From positions 3,349,501 through 3,413,500 of the forward strand of contig NZ_VTFG01000001.1 in the NCBI RefSeq assembly GCF_008692035.1: DNA of 64,000 nucleotides, read 5' to 3'. This document shows positions 37,121-46,231 of the stretch, piece after piece. Source of the stretch: Pseudomonas marginalis. GTDB lineage: Bacteria > Pseudomonadota > Gammaproteobacteria > Pseudomonadales > Pseudomonadaceae. The position numbers and the translations under genes are program-made. Under the pieces are notes generated by a model, which saw only the letters and a list, made by a program, of their open reading frames with translations, searched no databases and had not been told where the DNA came from. Positions within the stretch are counted from its first letter, which is position 1; each line of letters begins with the position of its first letter.

Positions 37121-37132
37121 CTCACGCGTGAG
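37121..37132. promoter_or_regulatory. Palindromic operator copy 1 (CTCACGCGTGAG)
   Basis: A perfect 12-bp palindrome, 24 bases before the DUF2170 ATG, covering the predicted transcript start. An identical copy lies 46 bases away. Confidence 0.75.
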
Positions 37133-37134
37133 AA

Positions 37135-37163
37135 AATCTACAGGCATTTTTTGCCACACTCAA
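37135..37163 (-). promoter_or_regulatory. Predicted promoter of the yjf-like operon
   Basis: Read on the minus strand: TTGAGT (37158-37163), a 17-base spacer, then TAGATT (37135-37140). The core lies exactly between the two palindromes. The spacer holds a GGCA-N5-TGCC inverted repeat (37143-37155). Confidence 0.55.
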
Positions 37164-37166
37164 TAG

Positions 37167-37178
37167 CTCACGCGTGAG
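37167..37178. promoter_or_regulatory. Palindromic operator copy 2 (CTCACGCGTGAG)
   Basis: Second exact copy of the 12-bp palindrome, three bases upstream of the predicted -35 element. Flanking T and A tracts are present at both copies. Confidence 0.75.
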
Positions 37179-37358
37179 ATTTTTTGACTTATTTTTTCGA
37201 TCATCAAAAGGACAAATCCTGCTGACAACCCATGAATTGTCTCCTTTTAGTTGACGGTATTACCCATTCCAACCGATTTATCCCCCAGCATCCACCCATT
37301 AATCTGTGCCCATGTTGAACGCAACGCCCAACCAACCTGAACAAAAAAGGATTCAACC

Positions 37359-37991
37359 ATGAGCACTCCAACCTACAACCGCTTGAACAAAGACGACGCC
37401 GTAGTCCTGCTGGTCGACCACCAGACCGGCCTGATTTCCCTGGTGCAGGACTTCTCGCCCAACGAGTTCAAGAACAACGTGCTGGCCCTGGCCGACCTGG
37501 CCAAGTTCTTCAACCTGCCGACCATCCTCACCACCAGCTTCGAACAAGGCCCCAACGGCCCGCTGGTACCGGAGTTGAAAGAGATGTTCCCGGACGCGCC
37601 GTACATCGCCCGCCCCGGCCAGATCAATGCCTGGGACAACGAAGACTTCGTCAAGGCAATCAAGGCCACCGGCCGCAAGCAGATCATCATCGCCGGCGTG
37701 GTCACGGATGTATGCGTAGCGTTCCCGACCTTGTCGGCGCTGGCGGAAGGGTTTGAGGTGTTTGTGGTGACCGATGCCTCCGGCACGTTCAACACCACGG
37801 TGCAGCAGGCGGCGTGGAGCCGGATGACACAGGCCGGTGCACAGTTGATGAATTGGTTTTCGGTAGCCTGTGAGCTGCACCGCGACTGGCGCAACGATAT
37901 CGAAGGCCTGGGGAATTTGTTGTCCCAGCGCATTCCTAACTATCGCAACTTGATGAATGGGTATGCGGCGCTGACGGCTCACCAGAAGTAA
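37359..37991 (+). CDS. ycaC: Isochorismatase-family hydrolase (YcaC-like)
   Basis: A 210-residue cysteine hydrolase of the isochorismatase superfamily, closest in sequence features to YcaC. The catalytic Asp is in LLVDHQTGL and the Cys in GVVTDVCVAFPTL, with the non-prolyl cis-peptide region AGVVTDV. The physiological substrate of YcaC is unknown. It is divergent from the yjf-like operon across 261 bases, and an AAAAAAGG sequence precedes the ATG. An intrinsic terminator follows. Confidence 0.88.
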   Translation: MSTPTYNRLNKDDAVVLLVDHQTGLISLVQDFSPNEFKNNVLALADLAKFFNLPTILTTSFEQGPNGPLVPELKEMFPDAPYIARPGQINAWDNEDFVKAIKATGRKQIIIAGVVTDVCVAFPTLSALAEGFEVFVVTDASGTFNTTVQQAAWSRMTQAGAQLMNWFSVACELHRDWRNDIEGLGNLLSQRIPNYRNLMNGYAALTAHQK

Positions 37992-38010
37992 GCCAGCCGA
38001 GATTCGCGAT

Positions 38011-38034
38011 AAGCCTGCCCTGAAAAGCAGGCTT
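38011..38034 (+). terminator. Intrinsic terminator after the YcaC-like gene
   Basis: AAGCCTGC (38011-38018) paired with GCAGGCTT (38027-38034), followed by TCGTTATT. Moderate T content. Confidence 0.75.
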
Positions 38035-38051
38035 TCGTTATTCAACCGAGC

Positions 38052-38216
38052 GTCCAACTCGAGTGGTTCCTTAAAACCCTGTTACGCAGCGTGGAGCAGG
38101 TATCCAAGGCGACAGCGACGCGACACCTGGCGGACCTGATGGAAAAAAACTGCCTGGTCCGTCTCCCCGGAGGCGGCCGCAGCACGCGTTATCAGGTCAA
38201 TACAGGGGGCGAGTGA
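38052..38216 (+). pseudogene. Remnant of a Fic-family protein gene (C-terminal fragments)
   Basis: The frame ending at the TGA at 38214-38216 reads VQLEWFLKTLLRSVEQ, then VSKATATRHLADLMEK and a GGGRSTRY ending. Fic proteins end with a WFL-helix region followed, some 60 residues later, by a winged-helix tail of SKATATRHLADL...PGGGRSTRY type. Here the two pieces are joined directly and no start or Fic motif (HPFxxGNGR) remains. It is a deletion remnant, not a gene. Recognition rests on remembered family features. Confidence 0.65.
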
Positions 38217-38302
38217 CACTCCACTCTTTTGCCCGCTCATTTGCCCAGAATCCCCATGTCTGCTAGTGTCGCGCCGGTTTACCGTCTACCGGAATAGCCG
38301 CC

Positions 38303-38545
38303 ATGGCCCGCAAAAAAGTTGCACTCGATTTCGAACAATCCCTCGCCGACCTGCAAACATTGGTCGAGCGTCTGGAGAACGGCGAGTTGTCGCTGGAGGA
38401 CTCGCTGACGGCGTTTGAGCAAGGCATCGGCCTGACCCGTGACTGCCAGAGCGCGTTGGCGCAGGCGGAGCAGAAGGTCCAGGTATTGCTGGAGCGTGAC
38501 GGAGAGTTGGCCGAAGAACCTTTCGACGCGGAACAGCCGGAATGA
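38303..38545 (+). CDS. xseB: Exodeoxyribonuclease VII small subunit
   Basis: The small, helical subunit of exonuclease VII, which degrades single-stranded DNA in both directions together with XseA. It has 80 residues with the typical sequence [33 protein letters not shown]. The stop overlaps the ispA start by four bases (ATGA), the conserved xseB-ispA-dxs arrangement. Confidence 0.96.
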   Translation: MARKKVALDFEQSLADLQTLVERLENGELSLEDSLTAFEQGIGLTRDCQSALAQAEQKVQVLLERDGELAEEPFDAEQPE

Positions 38546-39429
38546 TCGACGCGTATCAGGCCAGTAGCCAAGCCCGGGTGAATGCGGCGCTGGAGCCCTT
38601 GTTTGTTGCGCCAAGCCCGGAAATGAAGCGTCTGTATGAAGCCATGCGCTACAGCGTGATGAATGGCGGCAAGCGCGTGCGCCCGTTGCTGGCGTATGCG
38701 GCCTGTGAAGCGCTGGGCGCGCCGGCCGAGCAGGCCAACGGTGCCGCCTGTGCGGTCGAGTTGATTCACGCGTATTCCCTGGTACACGACGATTTGCCGG
38801 CGATGGACGATGACGATCTGCGTCGTGGCCAGCCCACCACCCATAAAGCCTTTGATGAAGCCTATGCGATCCTCGCCGGCGATGGCTTGCAGAGCCTGGC
38901 GTTCAGCGCGTTGCTGGACCCACGCTTGAGCAGCGTCAACGCCGAGATCCGCCTGCGCATGGTCACCGCACTGGCCCTGGCTGCCGGCCCTGCGGGCATG
39001 GTGGGCGGGCAAGCGATCGACATGGGTTCGGTCAGCGTCAAGCTGGATCAAAAAGCCCTTGAGCACATGCACCGCCACAAGACCGGCGCACTGATCGAAG
39101 CCGCCGTGCACTTGGGCGCCCTGGCCAGCGGGCGTGCCGAAACCGCGCAATTGGCGGCCCTGCAGACCTATTCCCGGGCCATTGGCCTGGCGTTCCAGGT
39201 GCAGGACGACATTCTCGACGTGGAAAGCGATACCGCCACCCTGGGCAAACGCCAGGGCGCCGATATCGCACGGGACAAGCCGACTTATCCTGCGCTGCTC
39301 GGGCTGCAAGCCGCCAAGGCCTACGCCGTGGAACTACGCGACCAGGCGCTGGACGCCCTGCGACCTTTCGACGCGGCGGCCGAGCCGCTGCGTGACCTGG
39401 CGCGGTATATCGTCGAACGCCGCCACTGA
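38542..39429 (+). CDS. ispA: Farnesyl diphosphate synthase
   Basis: Condenses dimethylallyl and isopentenyl diphosphate to geranyl and farnesyl diphosphate, the precursor of quinone side chains and undecaprenyl phosphate. It has 295 residues with the two Asp-rich motifs: [14 protein letters not shown] (first, residues about 84-97) and [13 protein letters not shown] (second). GGKRVRPLL at the N-terminus is also diagnostic. Translationally coupled to xseB and followed by dxs. Confidence 0.95.
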   Translation: MIDAYQASSQARVNAALEPLFVAPSPEMKRLYEAMRYSVMNGGKRVRPLLAYAACEALGAPAEQANGAACAVELIHAYSLVHDDLPAMDDDDLRRGQPTTHKAFDEAYAILAGDGLQSLAFSALLDPRLSSVNAEIRLRMVTALALAAGPAGMVGGQAIDMGSVSVKLDQKALEHMHRHKTGALIEAAVHLGALASGRAETAQLAALQTYSRAIGLAFQVQDDILDVESDTATLGKRQGADIARDKPTYPALLGLQAAKAYAVELRDQALDALRPFDAAAEPLRDLARYIVERRH

Positions 39430-39539
39430 TTATGGCGGCCATTGCGGCCGCATATCGGCCAAGTTCGGCGCTCTGCGTGGGCAGTTTGCGATGCTTGAGG
39501 TAAACTGCCGCCTCTTCTATACCTATAACGATTCGCCTG

Positions 39540-41438
39540 ATGCCCACGACGTTTCAAGAGATTCCCCGCAAGCGCCCGTCCACGCCCCTGCTCGACCGTG
39601 CTGCCACGCCGGACGGCCTGCGTCGTCTGGGTGAAGCCGAGCTGGAAACCCTGGCCGATGAGTTGCGCCTGGAATTGCTCTACACGGTCGGCCAGACCGG
39701 TGGGCATTTCGGTGCCGGCCTGGGTGTCATCGAGCTGACCATCGCGTTGCACTACGTGTTCGACACCCCGGATGACCGGCTGGTGTGGGACGTGGGCCAT
39801 CAGGCGTATCCGCACAAGATCCTCACGGGCCGCCGCGAGCGCATGGGCACGCTGCGCCAGAAGGACGGCGTTGCCGCCTTCCCACGCCGCGCCGAAAGCG
39901 AGTACGACACCTTTGGCGTCGGCCACTCCAGCACCTCGATCAGCGCAGCGCTGGGCATGGCGATTGCCGCCCGCCTGCAAGGCAGCGACCGCAAGGCAAT
40001 CGCCGTGATCGGTGATGGCGCGCTGACTGCCGGCATGGCCTTCGAAGCGCTGAACCATGCGCCGGAAGTGAACGCCAACATGTTGGTGATCCTCAACGAC
40101 AACGACATGTCGATCTCGCGCAATGTCGGTGGCCTGTCCAATTACCTGGCCAAGATTCTCTCCAGCCGCACCTACGCCAGCATGCGTGAAGGCAGCAAGA
40201 AGGTGCTCTCGCGTCTGCCCGGCGCGTGGGAAATTGCCCGGCGCACCGAAGAATATGCCAAGGGCATGCTGGTCCCCGGCACGCTGTTCGAAGAGCTGGG
40301 CTGGAACTACATCGGCCCCATCGACGGCCATGACCTGCCCACGCTGATCGCCACGCTGCGCAATATGCGCGACCTCAAGGGCCCGCAGTTCCTGCACATC
40401 GTCACCAAGAAAGGCAAAGGCTTCGCCCCGGCGGAAGTCGATCCGATCGGCTACCACGCGATCACCAAGCTCGAGCCGGTGGACGCCCCCGCCGCTGCGC
40501 CGAAAAAAGCCAGCGGGCCGAAGTACTCCGGTGTATTCGGCGAATGGCTGTGTGACATGGCCGCCGTCGACCCGCGCCTGGTGGGCATTACCCCGGCGAT
40601 GAAGGAAGGCTCCGACCTGGTGGCGTTCAGCGAGCGTTTCCCGCTGCGCTATTTCGACGTGGCCATTGCCGAGCAGCACGCGGTGACCTTCGCCGCCGGC
40701 ATGGCCTGTGAAGGCGCCAAGCCTGTCGTGGCGATCTACTCCACCTTCCTGCAGCGCGGTTATGACCAGTTGGTGCATGACGTCGCGGTGCAGAACCTCG
40801 ACGTGCTGTTTGCCATCGACCGCGCCGGTCTAGTCGGTGAAGACGGCCCGACTCACGCGGGCAGCTTCGACCTGTCCTACTTGCGTTGCATCCCCGGCAT
40901 GCTGGTGATGACGCCGAGCGACGAAAACGAACTGCGCAAGATGCTCAGCACCGGCCACCTGTATAACGGCCCGGCCGCCGTACGTTACCCACGGGGCAAC
41001 GGCCCCAACGCGCTGATCGAGAAGGATCTGGAGCCTATCGAAATCGGCAAGGGCATTGTGCGTCGCCAGGGCAGCAGGACCGCGTTCCTGGTGTTTGGCG
41101 TGCAACTGGCCGAAGCCCTCAAGGTGGCTGAGAAGATCGACGCCACCGTGGTCGACATGCGCTTCGTCAAGCCGCTGGATGAAGCCCTGGTGCGCGACAT
41201 CGCCGACAGTCATGAGCTGCTGGTGACCGTCGAGGAAAACGCCATCATGGGCGGTGCCGGTGCGGCGGTCAGTGAGTTCCTGGCGCGGGAAAACATCCTC
41301 AGGTCGGTGCTGCACTTGGGCTTGCCGGATACCTACGTCGAACACGCCAAGCCGGCGCAGATGCTGGCTGAATGCGGGCTGGATGAAGCAGGGATCGAGG
41401 CTTCGGTGCGCGAGCGCCTGGCGCTGCTGGCCCTGTAG
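39540..41438 (+). CDS. dxs: 1-Deoxy-D-xylulose-5-phosphate synthase
   Basis: The thiamine-diphosphate enzyme that starts the methylerythritol phosphate pathway, joining pyruvate and glyceraldehyde 3-phosphate. The 632-residue length is normal. The TPP motif is seen in [20 protein letters not shown] with the later Asn in [28 protein letters not shown], the [12 protein letters not shown] stretch and the GHDLPTLI segment are typical. It is 110 bases after ispA. The thiamine kinase gene thiL for its cofactor lies further along the window. Confidence 0.96.
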   Translation: MPTTFQEIPRKRPSTPLLDRAATPDGLRRLGEAELETLADELRLELLYTVGQTGGHFGAGLGVIELTIALHYVFDTPDDRLVWDVGHQAYPHKILTGRRERMGTLRQKDGVAAFPRRAESEYDTFGVGHSSTSISAALGMAIAARLQGSDRKAIAVIGDGALTAGMAFEALNHAPEVNANMLVILNDNDMSISRNVGGLSNYLAKILSSRTYASMREGSKKVLSRLPGAWEIARRTEEYAKGMLVPGTLFEELGWNYIGPIDGHDLPTLIATLRNMRDLKGPQFLHIVTKKGKGFAPAEVDPIGYHAITKLEPVDAPAAAPKKASGPKYSGVFGEWLCDMAAVDPRLVGITPAMKEGSDLVAFSERFPLRYFDVAIAEQHAVTFAAGMACEGAKPVVAIYSTFLQRGYDQLVHDVAVQNLDVLFAIDRAGLVGEDGPTHAGSFDLSYLRCIPGMLVMTPSDENELRKMLSTGHLYNGPAAVRYPRGNGPNALIEKDLEPIEIGKGIVRRQGSRTAFLVFGVQLAEALKVAEKIDATVVDMRFVKPLDEALVRDIADSHELLVTVEENAIMGGAGAAVSEFLARENILRSVLHLGLPDTYVEHAKPAQMLAECGLDEAGIEASVRERLALLAL

Positions 41439-41452
41439 AAACCGGAACCAAA

Positions 41453-41543
41453 ATGTGGGAGGGGGCTTGCCCCCGATAGCGGTGGATCAGTTACAGCTAC
41501 TGAGACTGACACACTGCAATCGGGGGCAAGCCCCCTCCCACAT
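41453..41543. repeat. REP pair between dxs and btuB
   Basis: Two inverted REP copies: TGTGGGAGGGGGCTTGCCCC... from 41455, and GGGGGCAAGCCCCCTCCCAC at the far end. They can fold into one long hairpin. The element occupies most of the gap, leaving no room for a cobalamin riboswitch before btuB. Confidence 0.9.
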
Positions 41544-41578
41544 TTGATTGTGCCATCTTCAAACGCTATGGACAGCCC

Positions 41579-43472
41579 ATGAAACACCTGTACCTTGCCC
41601 TGCCGCTTCTTTTGCCCTCCCCTGAATTGCTCGCCGACACCCGCGACAACGCCCTGAAACTCCCCGACGTCGTCATCAGCGCCAACCGCCAGGTCCAGGC
41701 ACGCAACGACAGCAGCGCCGCCAACATCGTGTTCACCCGCGACGACATCGACCGCCTGCAACCCACCAGCCTCACCGACCTGCTCAGCCGTGTGCCCGGC
41801 GTACAAGTCGCCCCCCTCCGGTGGCCGTGGCAGTTTGCCGGGCATCTACCTGCGGGGCACCAAGTCCGCCCAAAGCCTGGTGTTGGTCGACGGCCAGCGC
41901 ATCGCCAACACCACCTCCGGCGACAGCGGCCTGCAATACCTCAACGTCGACCAGATTGAGCGGGTGGAAGTGCTGCGCGGCTCGCGCTCGGTGATCTACG
42001 GCAGCGACGCGATCGGCGGCGTGATCCAGGTATTCACCCGGCGCAATGCCGCGCAAGGCGTGCAACCGCGGGTGAAACTCGGGTTCGGCAGCCACAACAC
42101 CTGGGAGCGCAGCCTTGGCCTTTCGGGCGGTGACACACAGACGCGCTTCAATCTGGGCGCGAGCCTGGATGACACGGCCGGCATCAACTCAACCCGCCAG
42201 TCGTTCCCCAGCGACGGCGACCATGATGCTTATCGCAACCAGTCCGTGAGCCTGAACCTCAGCCACTCCTTCAGCGATGAACTGGAGGTGGGCTTCAATC
42301 TGTTGGATAACCGTGGCAAGTCGGAGTACGACAACAGCTTCGGCCGCTACGCCGCCACCACCGGGCAAACCGTCGGCCAGAAACCCTACACCGACTACGC
42401 CGTGAGCAGCGCCAGCGGCTATGTCGACGCCACGCTCAATGAGCACTGGCAATCGCGCCTGGAGCTGGGCCACAGCGAGAATCGCGACACCAAGCGCGAC
42501 ACCCTCAGCGATGATTTCAGCGTATTCAACACCTACCGCGACTCGGTCAACTGGCAGAACGACCTGACCCTGGACGATCAAAACAACCTGATCCTCGGCG
42601 GCGACTGGTACGAAGACCGCTTCCACGGCTCCACCACCTTTACCGAAAACAGCCGCTGGAACCGCGCCGCCTTTGTGCAGCATCGCTTTCACAGCGCGTG
42701 GTTTTCCACCGAACTGGGCCTGCGTCACGACCAGAACCAGCAGTTCGGCGGGCAGAACAGCTGGAGCGGCACCCTGACCTTGCCGGTCAACCCCGACAAT
42801 GACCTGCTGCTGAGCTACAGCGAAAGCTTCCGCGCGCCGACCTTCAACGACCTCTATTATCCGGACACGAAGTACAGCAACCCCCACCTGCAGCCCGAAA
42901 CATCAAAGAGCTACGAACTGCAGTGGCGCAGCCAGTTGAGTGACAGCACGCGCCTGGAAGCTTCGCTGTACCGCACCGATTTGAGCGATGCGATCATTCT
43001 CGACCAAACCGGCAAGCCGCAGAATGTGGCGTCGGCACGCATCAACGGTGTTGAGGCGGCGCTCAAGCAGGACCTGTTCGGCTGGCAAGGCAACCTCGGG
43101 CTGTCGATCATCGACCCCCGCGACCGCGACAGTGGCCACACCCTGGCCCGCCGGGCGCGGCGGACGTTGAGCCTGGACCTCGACCGGCAATTCGACCAGG
43201 TGGGCGTGGGCGCCAGTTGGCAGGCGATCAGCCACAGCTATGACGATGAAGCCAACACCCAGCGCCTGGGCGGCTATGGGTTACTCGGGCTGCGCGGCAG
43301 TTGGGCGGTGACACGGGAAGTGGGGCTGTCGCTGAAGGTCGACAACCTGCTGGACAAGTCTTATGCGCGGGCGCGCTACAGCTACAACGATCCGGCATTC
43401 GTCAACAATCACGATTACCGTGAAGAAGGCCGGATGTGGATGTTTGGCGTGACCTGGACACCTGAAATCTGA
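41579..43472 (+). pseudogene. btuB: BtuB-type TonB-dependent cobalamin receptor, frameshifted
   Basis: Outer-membrane vitamin B12 receptor of about 630 residues, encoded in two frames. The first frame gives the signal peptide, the TonB box region (LPDVVISANRQ) and the start of the plug (SLTDLLSRVPGVQVA). The second continues with SGGRGSLPGIYLRGTKSAQS, the rest of the plug (RGSRSVIYGSDAIGGVIQVF) and a complete 22-strand-type barrel to WMFGVTWTPEI. The break is at a run of six C residues (41811-41816) where five would keep the frame. The gene is convergent with btuF. Either a sequencing error, a real null allele or a slippage site. Confidence 0.85.
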
Positions 43473-43490
43473 TTGTGGCCTGGACCGGCC

Positions 43491-44279
43491 TCAGCGGCTC
43501 GGAGCAATCACCTGACACAGCCGCGCCAGCGCTTCCAGCATCTGCCCGCTGGGCCGTTCCAGGCCTTTATCCGGAACCAGCCGTACCCGCACCGCCATGG
43601 TTGGCCAGACCGTCCAGGCTTCCTTCTGAGCCTGATCGCCCACCAGGATCATCTCGGGATTGCGCTGCAATACCGACTCGATGCTGACCTGCGGCGCGGG
43701 CAGCTTCAGGTCGTCAAACACATTGCGCGCACCGCACACGCTCAGCGCGTCGCTGATGATCTGGCCGCCGCCCACGGTGTACAGCGGCTGGTTCCACACC
43801 TGGTAGAACACCCGCAACGGTTCGGCCCGCTGATAACGCTGACGCAACTGCGCCAGGCGCTGGAGCAGGTGCGCGGCCAATTGCCGGCCGGCGTCGGCAC
43901 GACCCAATTGCTCCGCGATGGCCTGGACCTGGGTGGTGAGTTGTTCGAGGCTATGGGGTTCGGCGACGTACACCGGGATATTCAGGCGCTGCAGCTGCTC
44001 GCGCTGGGCGGGGCCGACGCTGCCGGGCCAGAGCAGGATCAGGTCGGGCTTGAGGCTCAGCAGGCGCTCCATGTCCAACTGCCCATAACGCCCAACCGAC
44101 GGCACGTCCGCCAGTGCCACCGGCCGGTCGCCGCCATCGAGCACGCCCACCAGCAGGTCGGCAGCACCCAGCTCAGCCACGATTTCAGAAAGTGAAGGCG
44201 CCAGACTGACGACACGTTCGACCGCCAGGCCCTGGGCACTGAATGCCAGCAGCAGCATCGCCAGCCAGCGGCGCATCAT
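43491..44279 (-). CDS. btuF: Periplasmic cobalamin-binding protein
   Basis: A 262-residue class III substrate-binding protein that delivers vitamin B12 to the BtuCD transporter. It has a signal peptide (LLLAFSAQGLAVERV), then VVSLAPSLSEIVAELGAADLLVGV, the LLSLKPDLILLWPGSV helix link and the C-lobe GGGQIISDALSVCGARNVF. The permease and ATPase genes are not in the window. Its ATG overlaps the stop of the upstream small membrane protein gene. It faces btuB, its expected outer-membrane partner. Confidence 0.9.
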   Translation of the reverse strand: MMRRWLAMLLLAFSAQGLAVERVVSLAPSLSEIVAELGAADLLVGVLDGGDRPVALADVPSVGRYGQLDMERLLSLKPDLILLWPGSVGPAQREQLQRLNIPVYVAEPHSLEQLTTQVQAIAEQLGRADAGRQLAAHLLQRLAQLRQRYQRAEPLRVFYQVWNQPLYTVGGGQIISDALSVCGARNVFDDLKLPAPQVSIESVLQRNPEMILVGDQAQKEAWTVWPTMAVRVRLVPDKGLERPSGQMLEALARLCQVIAPSR

Positions 44280-44695
44280 CCCAACTGACGCGGGATGCGG
44301 TAGAGGTAAAACAACACCGTCGTCGACAGCGCCAACAGGAAAAGCGGCACCGCTTCCAGCCCGACGAACACCGCCAGTGCGCCCACCCAGGCCGGCACGG
44401 CCGCCACCATCAAGGCCGTGCGCCGACGCGCCGCCAGGGTGATCCAGGCAGCCGGTTCTTCAGCGGTATCGAGGGCTTTGGAGGTGGCGATCAGGGCGTG
44501 TTTATAGCCGTTGAAGTAGCGCAGGCTGAGGAACATCGACGCCACGCCGGCGATAAAGAACGGCATGGCCAGCACTGGCAGCAAGGGCTCGGCCTGGCCA
44601 AACACCAGGTTGATCACGAACAGCGGGAGCAGCGCCAGGGCCAGATACTGCCACCAGCTGAAGGACAGTCGCCGTTTCACCTGGCCACGGGTCAC
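44276..44695 (-). CDS. Small membrane protein between ribA and btuF (unknown)
   Basis: Not recognised by family. The 139-residue protein has four hydrophobic segments in two hairpins ([72 protein letters not shown]) separated by a charged loop ([18 protein letters not shown]). It starts with GTG at 44693-44695, overlapping the ribA stop, and overlaps btuF at the other end. This tight coupling to btuF suggests a role in B12 or flavin uptake, but nothing in the sequence proves it. Confidence 0.75.
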   Translation of the reverse strand: MTRGQVKRRLSFSWWQYLALALLPLFVINLVFGQAEPLLPVLAMPFFIAGVASMFLSLRYFNGYKHALIATSKALDTAEEPAAWITLAARRRTALMVAAVPAWVGALAVFVGLEAVPLFLLALSTTVLFYLYRIPRQLG

Positions 44696-45309
44696 GCGCG
44701 GTCGACCTCGCCTTGATGCTCATTGCCCATCATGTGGTCGAGCTTGCTGGCCTTGGTCGCCAGGTAGAGTTTGTTATGCGGGTTATGCCCGGTGTGCAGC
44801 GGTACGCGCTCAGCCACGGCGATGCCCATCTCGGTCAAGGCCTTGACCTTGCGCGGGTTGTTGGTCATCAGGCGCAGGGACTTCACGCCCAGGTGTTCCA
44901 GCATCGGCAGGCAGATCGCGTAGTCACGCTGGTCGGCGGCGAAGCCCAGGCGCTCATTGGCCTCGACGGTATCGGCGCCGCCGTCTTGCAGCTCGTAGGC
45001 GCGAATCTTGTTCAGCAGGCCAATGCCACGGCCTTCCTGACGCAAGTACAACAGCACACCACGGCCTTCACGGGCGATGGCGCGCATCGCGGCTTCCAAT
45101 TGCGAGCCGCAGTCACAGCGCTGGCTGAACAGCGCATCGCCGGTCAGGCACTCGGAGTGCACGCGACCGAGAACCGGTGCGCCATCGGCGATATCGCCGA
45201 GGCTGAGCACAACGTGCTCGCGCCCGGTGGCTTCTTCGAGAAAGCCGCTCATGGTGAACGTGGCAAAAGGGGTAGGCAGCTTGGAAGCAGCGACGAAAAC
45301 GACGGGCAC
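44692..45309 (-). CDS. ribA: GTP cyclohydrolase II
   Basis: Opens the imidazole ring of GTP to start riboflavin synthesis. The 205-residue stand-alone enzyme keeps the zinc Cys set in [19 protein letters not shown], plus [20 protein letters not shown] and the C-terminal [11 protein letters not shown]. It starts with GTG at 45307-45309. It is likely the functional GTP cyclohydrolase II for the cell, because the ribBA product in this window lacks those Cys residues. Confidence 0.95.
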   Translation of the reverse strand: MPVVFVAASKLPTPFATFTMSGFLEEATGREHVVLSLGDIADGAPVLGRVHSECLTGDALFSQRCDCGSQLEAAMRAIAREGRGVLLYLRQEGRGIGLLNKIRAYELQDGGADTVEANERLGFAADQRDYAICLPMLEHLGVKSLRLMTNNPRKVKALTEMGIAVAERVPLHTGHNPHNKLYLATKASKLDHMMGNEHQGEVDRA

Positions 45310-45438
45310 CGTGTGCTCCTGATTTCAGATTTCACAGAGGCGGGCATTGTAACAGCAGGTTCCTACAGACGCTTAAGCTGAATTATCGCTGATAAAGATC
45401 AATCAGTTTGATTGGCCTTCGTCCCGGTTCTATGCAGG

Positions 45439-46167
45439 TCAGAACGGATACGGCAGTTTCCAGCGCAGGAAAATCGGCTTCAGTTCGCCGCTTTTCACCA
45501 GGACCGCCATGCGCTGGTCAAACACGGTGCGTAATGCCCGCCCACGCTCGGTATCGGCAAACCCCACGTAGAGCGGCAGGTCGATGATGTGGGTGAGCCG
45601 GAACTGAGACGGGGCGTCCGCCTGACTGAGAACGTATCGGGCTTCGGTGAGCGCATCAATGTAGAAGTCGGCACGACCATGTTGCAGCATCGGCAAGATG
45701 CCATCGCGCCGCTGGATCTGATTGAAACGGCGTACATGGGGCAAATACGCCTCGTACTTGTAGCCCCGTACCCAGGCCAGGCGATAATCCCCCAGCGTCG
45801 CGGCGCTCGGTATCGGCGAGGTCGCCAGCCCAAGGGCGTAGATGGGGTCGGAATCGAAGTTCCAGTGCGGGTAGAGCACACCCTTGACTTCATCGCGGTA
45901 GGAACCGACCCAGCCATCCACTTCACCGCGCTGGGCCAGGCCGACCGAGCGGGTATAGGGCTCAATGCGGGTTTGCAGGGTGATCCCGACCGGTTCGAAG
46001 ACGTGCCGCAACACATCCCAGGCCAGGCCGCTGCCGTCGGCATTGGTGTAGTCGTCCCAGGCCTCGCTGGCCAGCATGACCTTGCCGGGCACCACCGGCA
46101 CCTCCTGCGCCTGGGACCATGCCGGAAGGGCACACAGCAGCATCAGCAGCCAGCGGCGTACATCCAT
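45439..46167 (-). CDS. Periplasmic substrate-binding protein, amino-acid ABC type
   Basis: A 242-residue secreted protein with a signal peptide (MDVRRWLLMLLCALPAWSQA) and an SBP_bac_3-like fold: VMLASEAWDDYTNADGSGLAWDVLRHV, then AQRGEVDGWVGSYRDE and a second lobe with YIDALTEARYVLSQA. No permease is adjacent, so it may be an orphan binding protein, perhaps signalling rather than transport. The ATG at 46165-46167 was chosen because it gives the signal peptide; the frame is open further upstream. Confidence 0.8.
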   Translation of the reverse strand: MDVRRWLLMLLCALPAWSQAQEVPVVPGKVMLASEAWDDYTNADGSGLAWDVLRHVFEPVGITLQTRIEPYTRSVGLAQRGEVDGWVGSYRDEVKGVLYPHWNFDSDPIYALGLATSPIPSAATLGDYRLAWVRGYKYEAYLPHVRRFNQIQRRDGILPMLQHGRADFYIDALTEARYVLSQADAPSQFRLTHIIDLPLYVGFADTERGRALRTVFDQRMAVLVKSGELKPIFLRWKLPYPF

Positions 46168-46231
46168 GGCGATGATCTCCTGCAAATCCAGCATCCGGAA
46201 CGACGTAATAGAGCGTAGTGCAGCACGCGAT

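Larger units (their letters stand above)
37992..38302. other. 311-base region with terminator and gene remnant
   Basis: Holds the terminator of the YcaC-like gene and a decayed Fic coding remnant. The last ~85 bases are the presumed promoter region of xseB. No intact gene seen. Confidence 0.65.

Noticed and set aside
41439-41578. Cobalamin riboswitch before btuB
   Set aside because: The gap is taken up by a REP pair and none of the conserved B12-box sequence was found.
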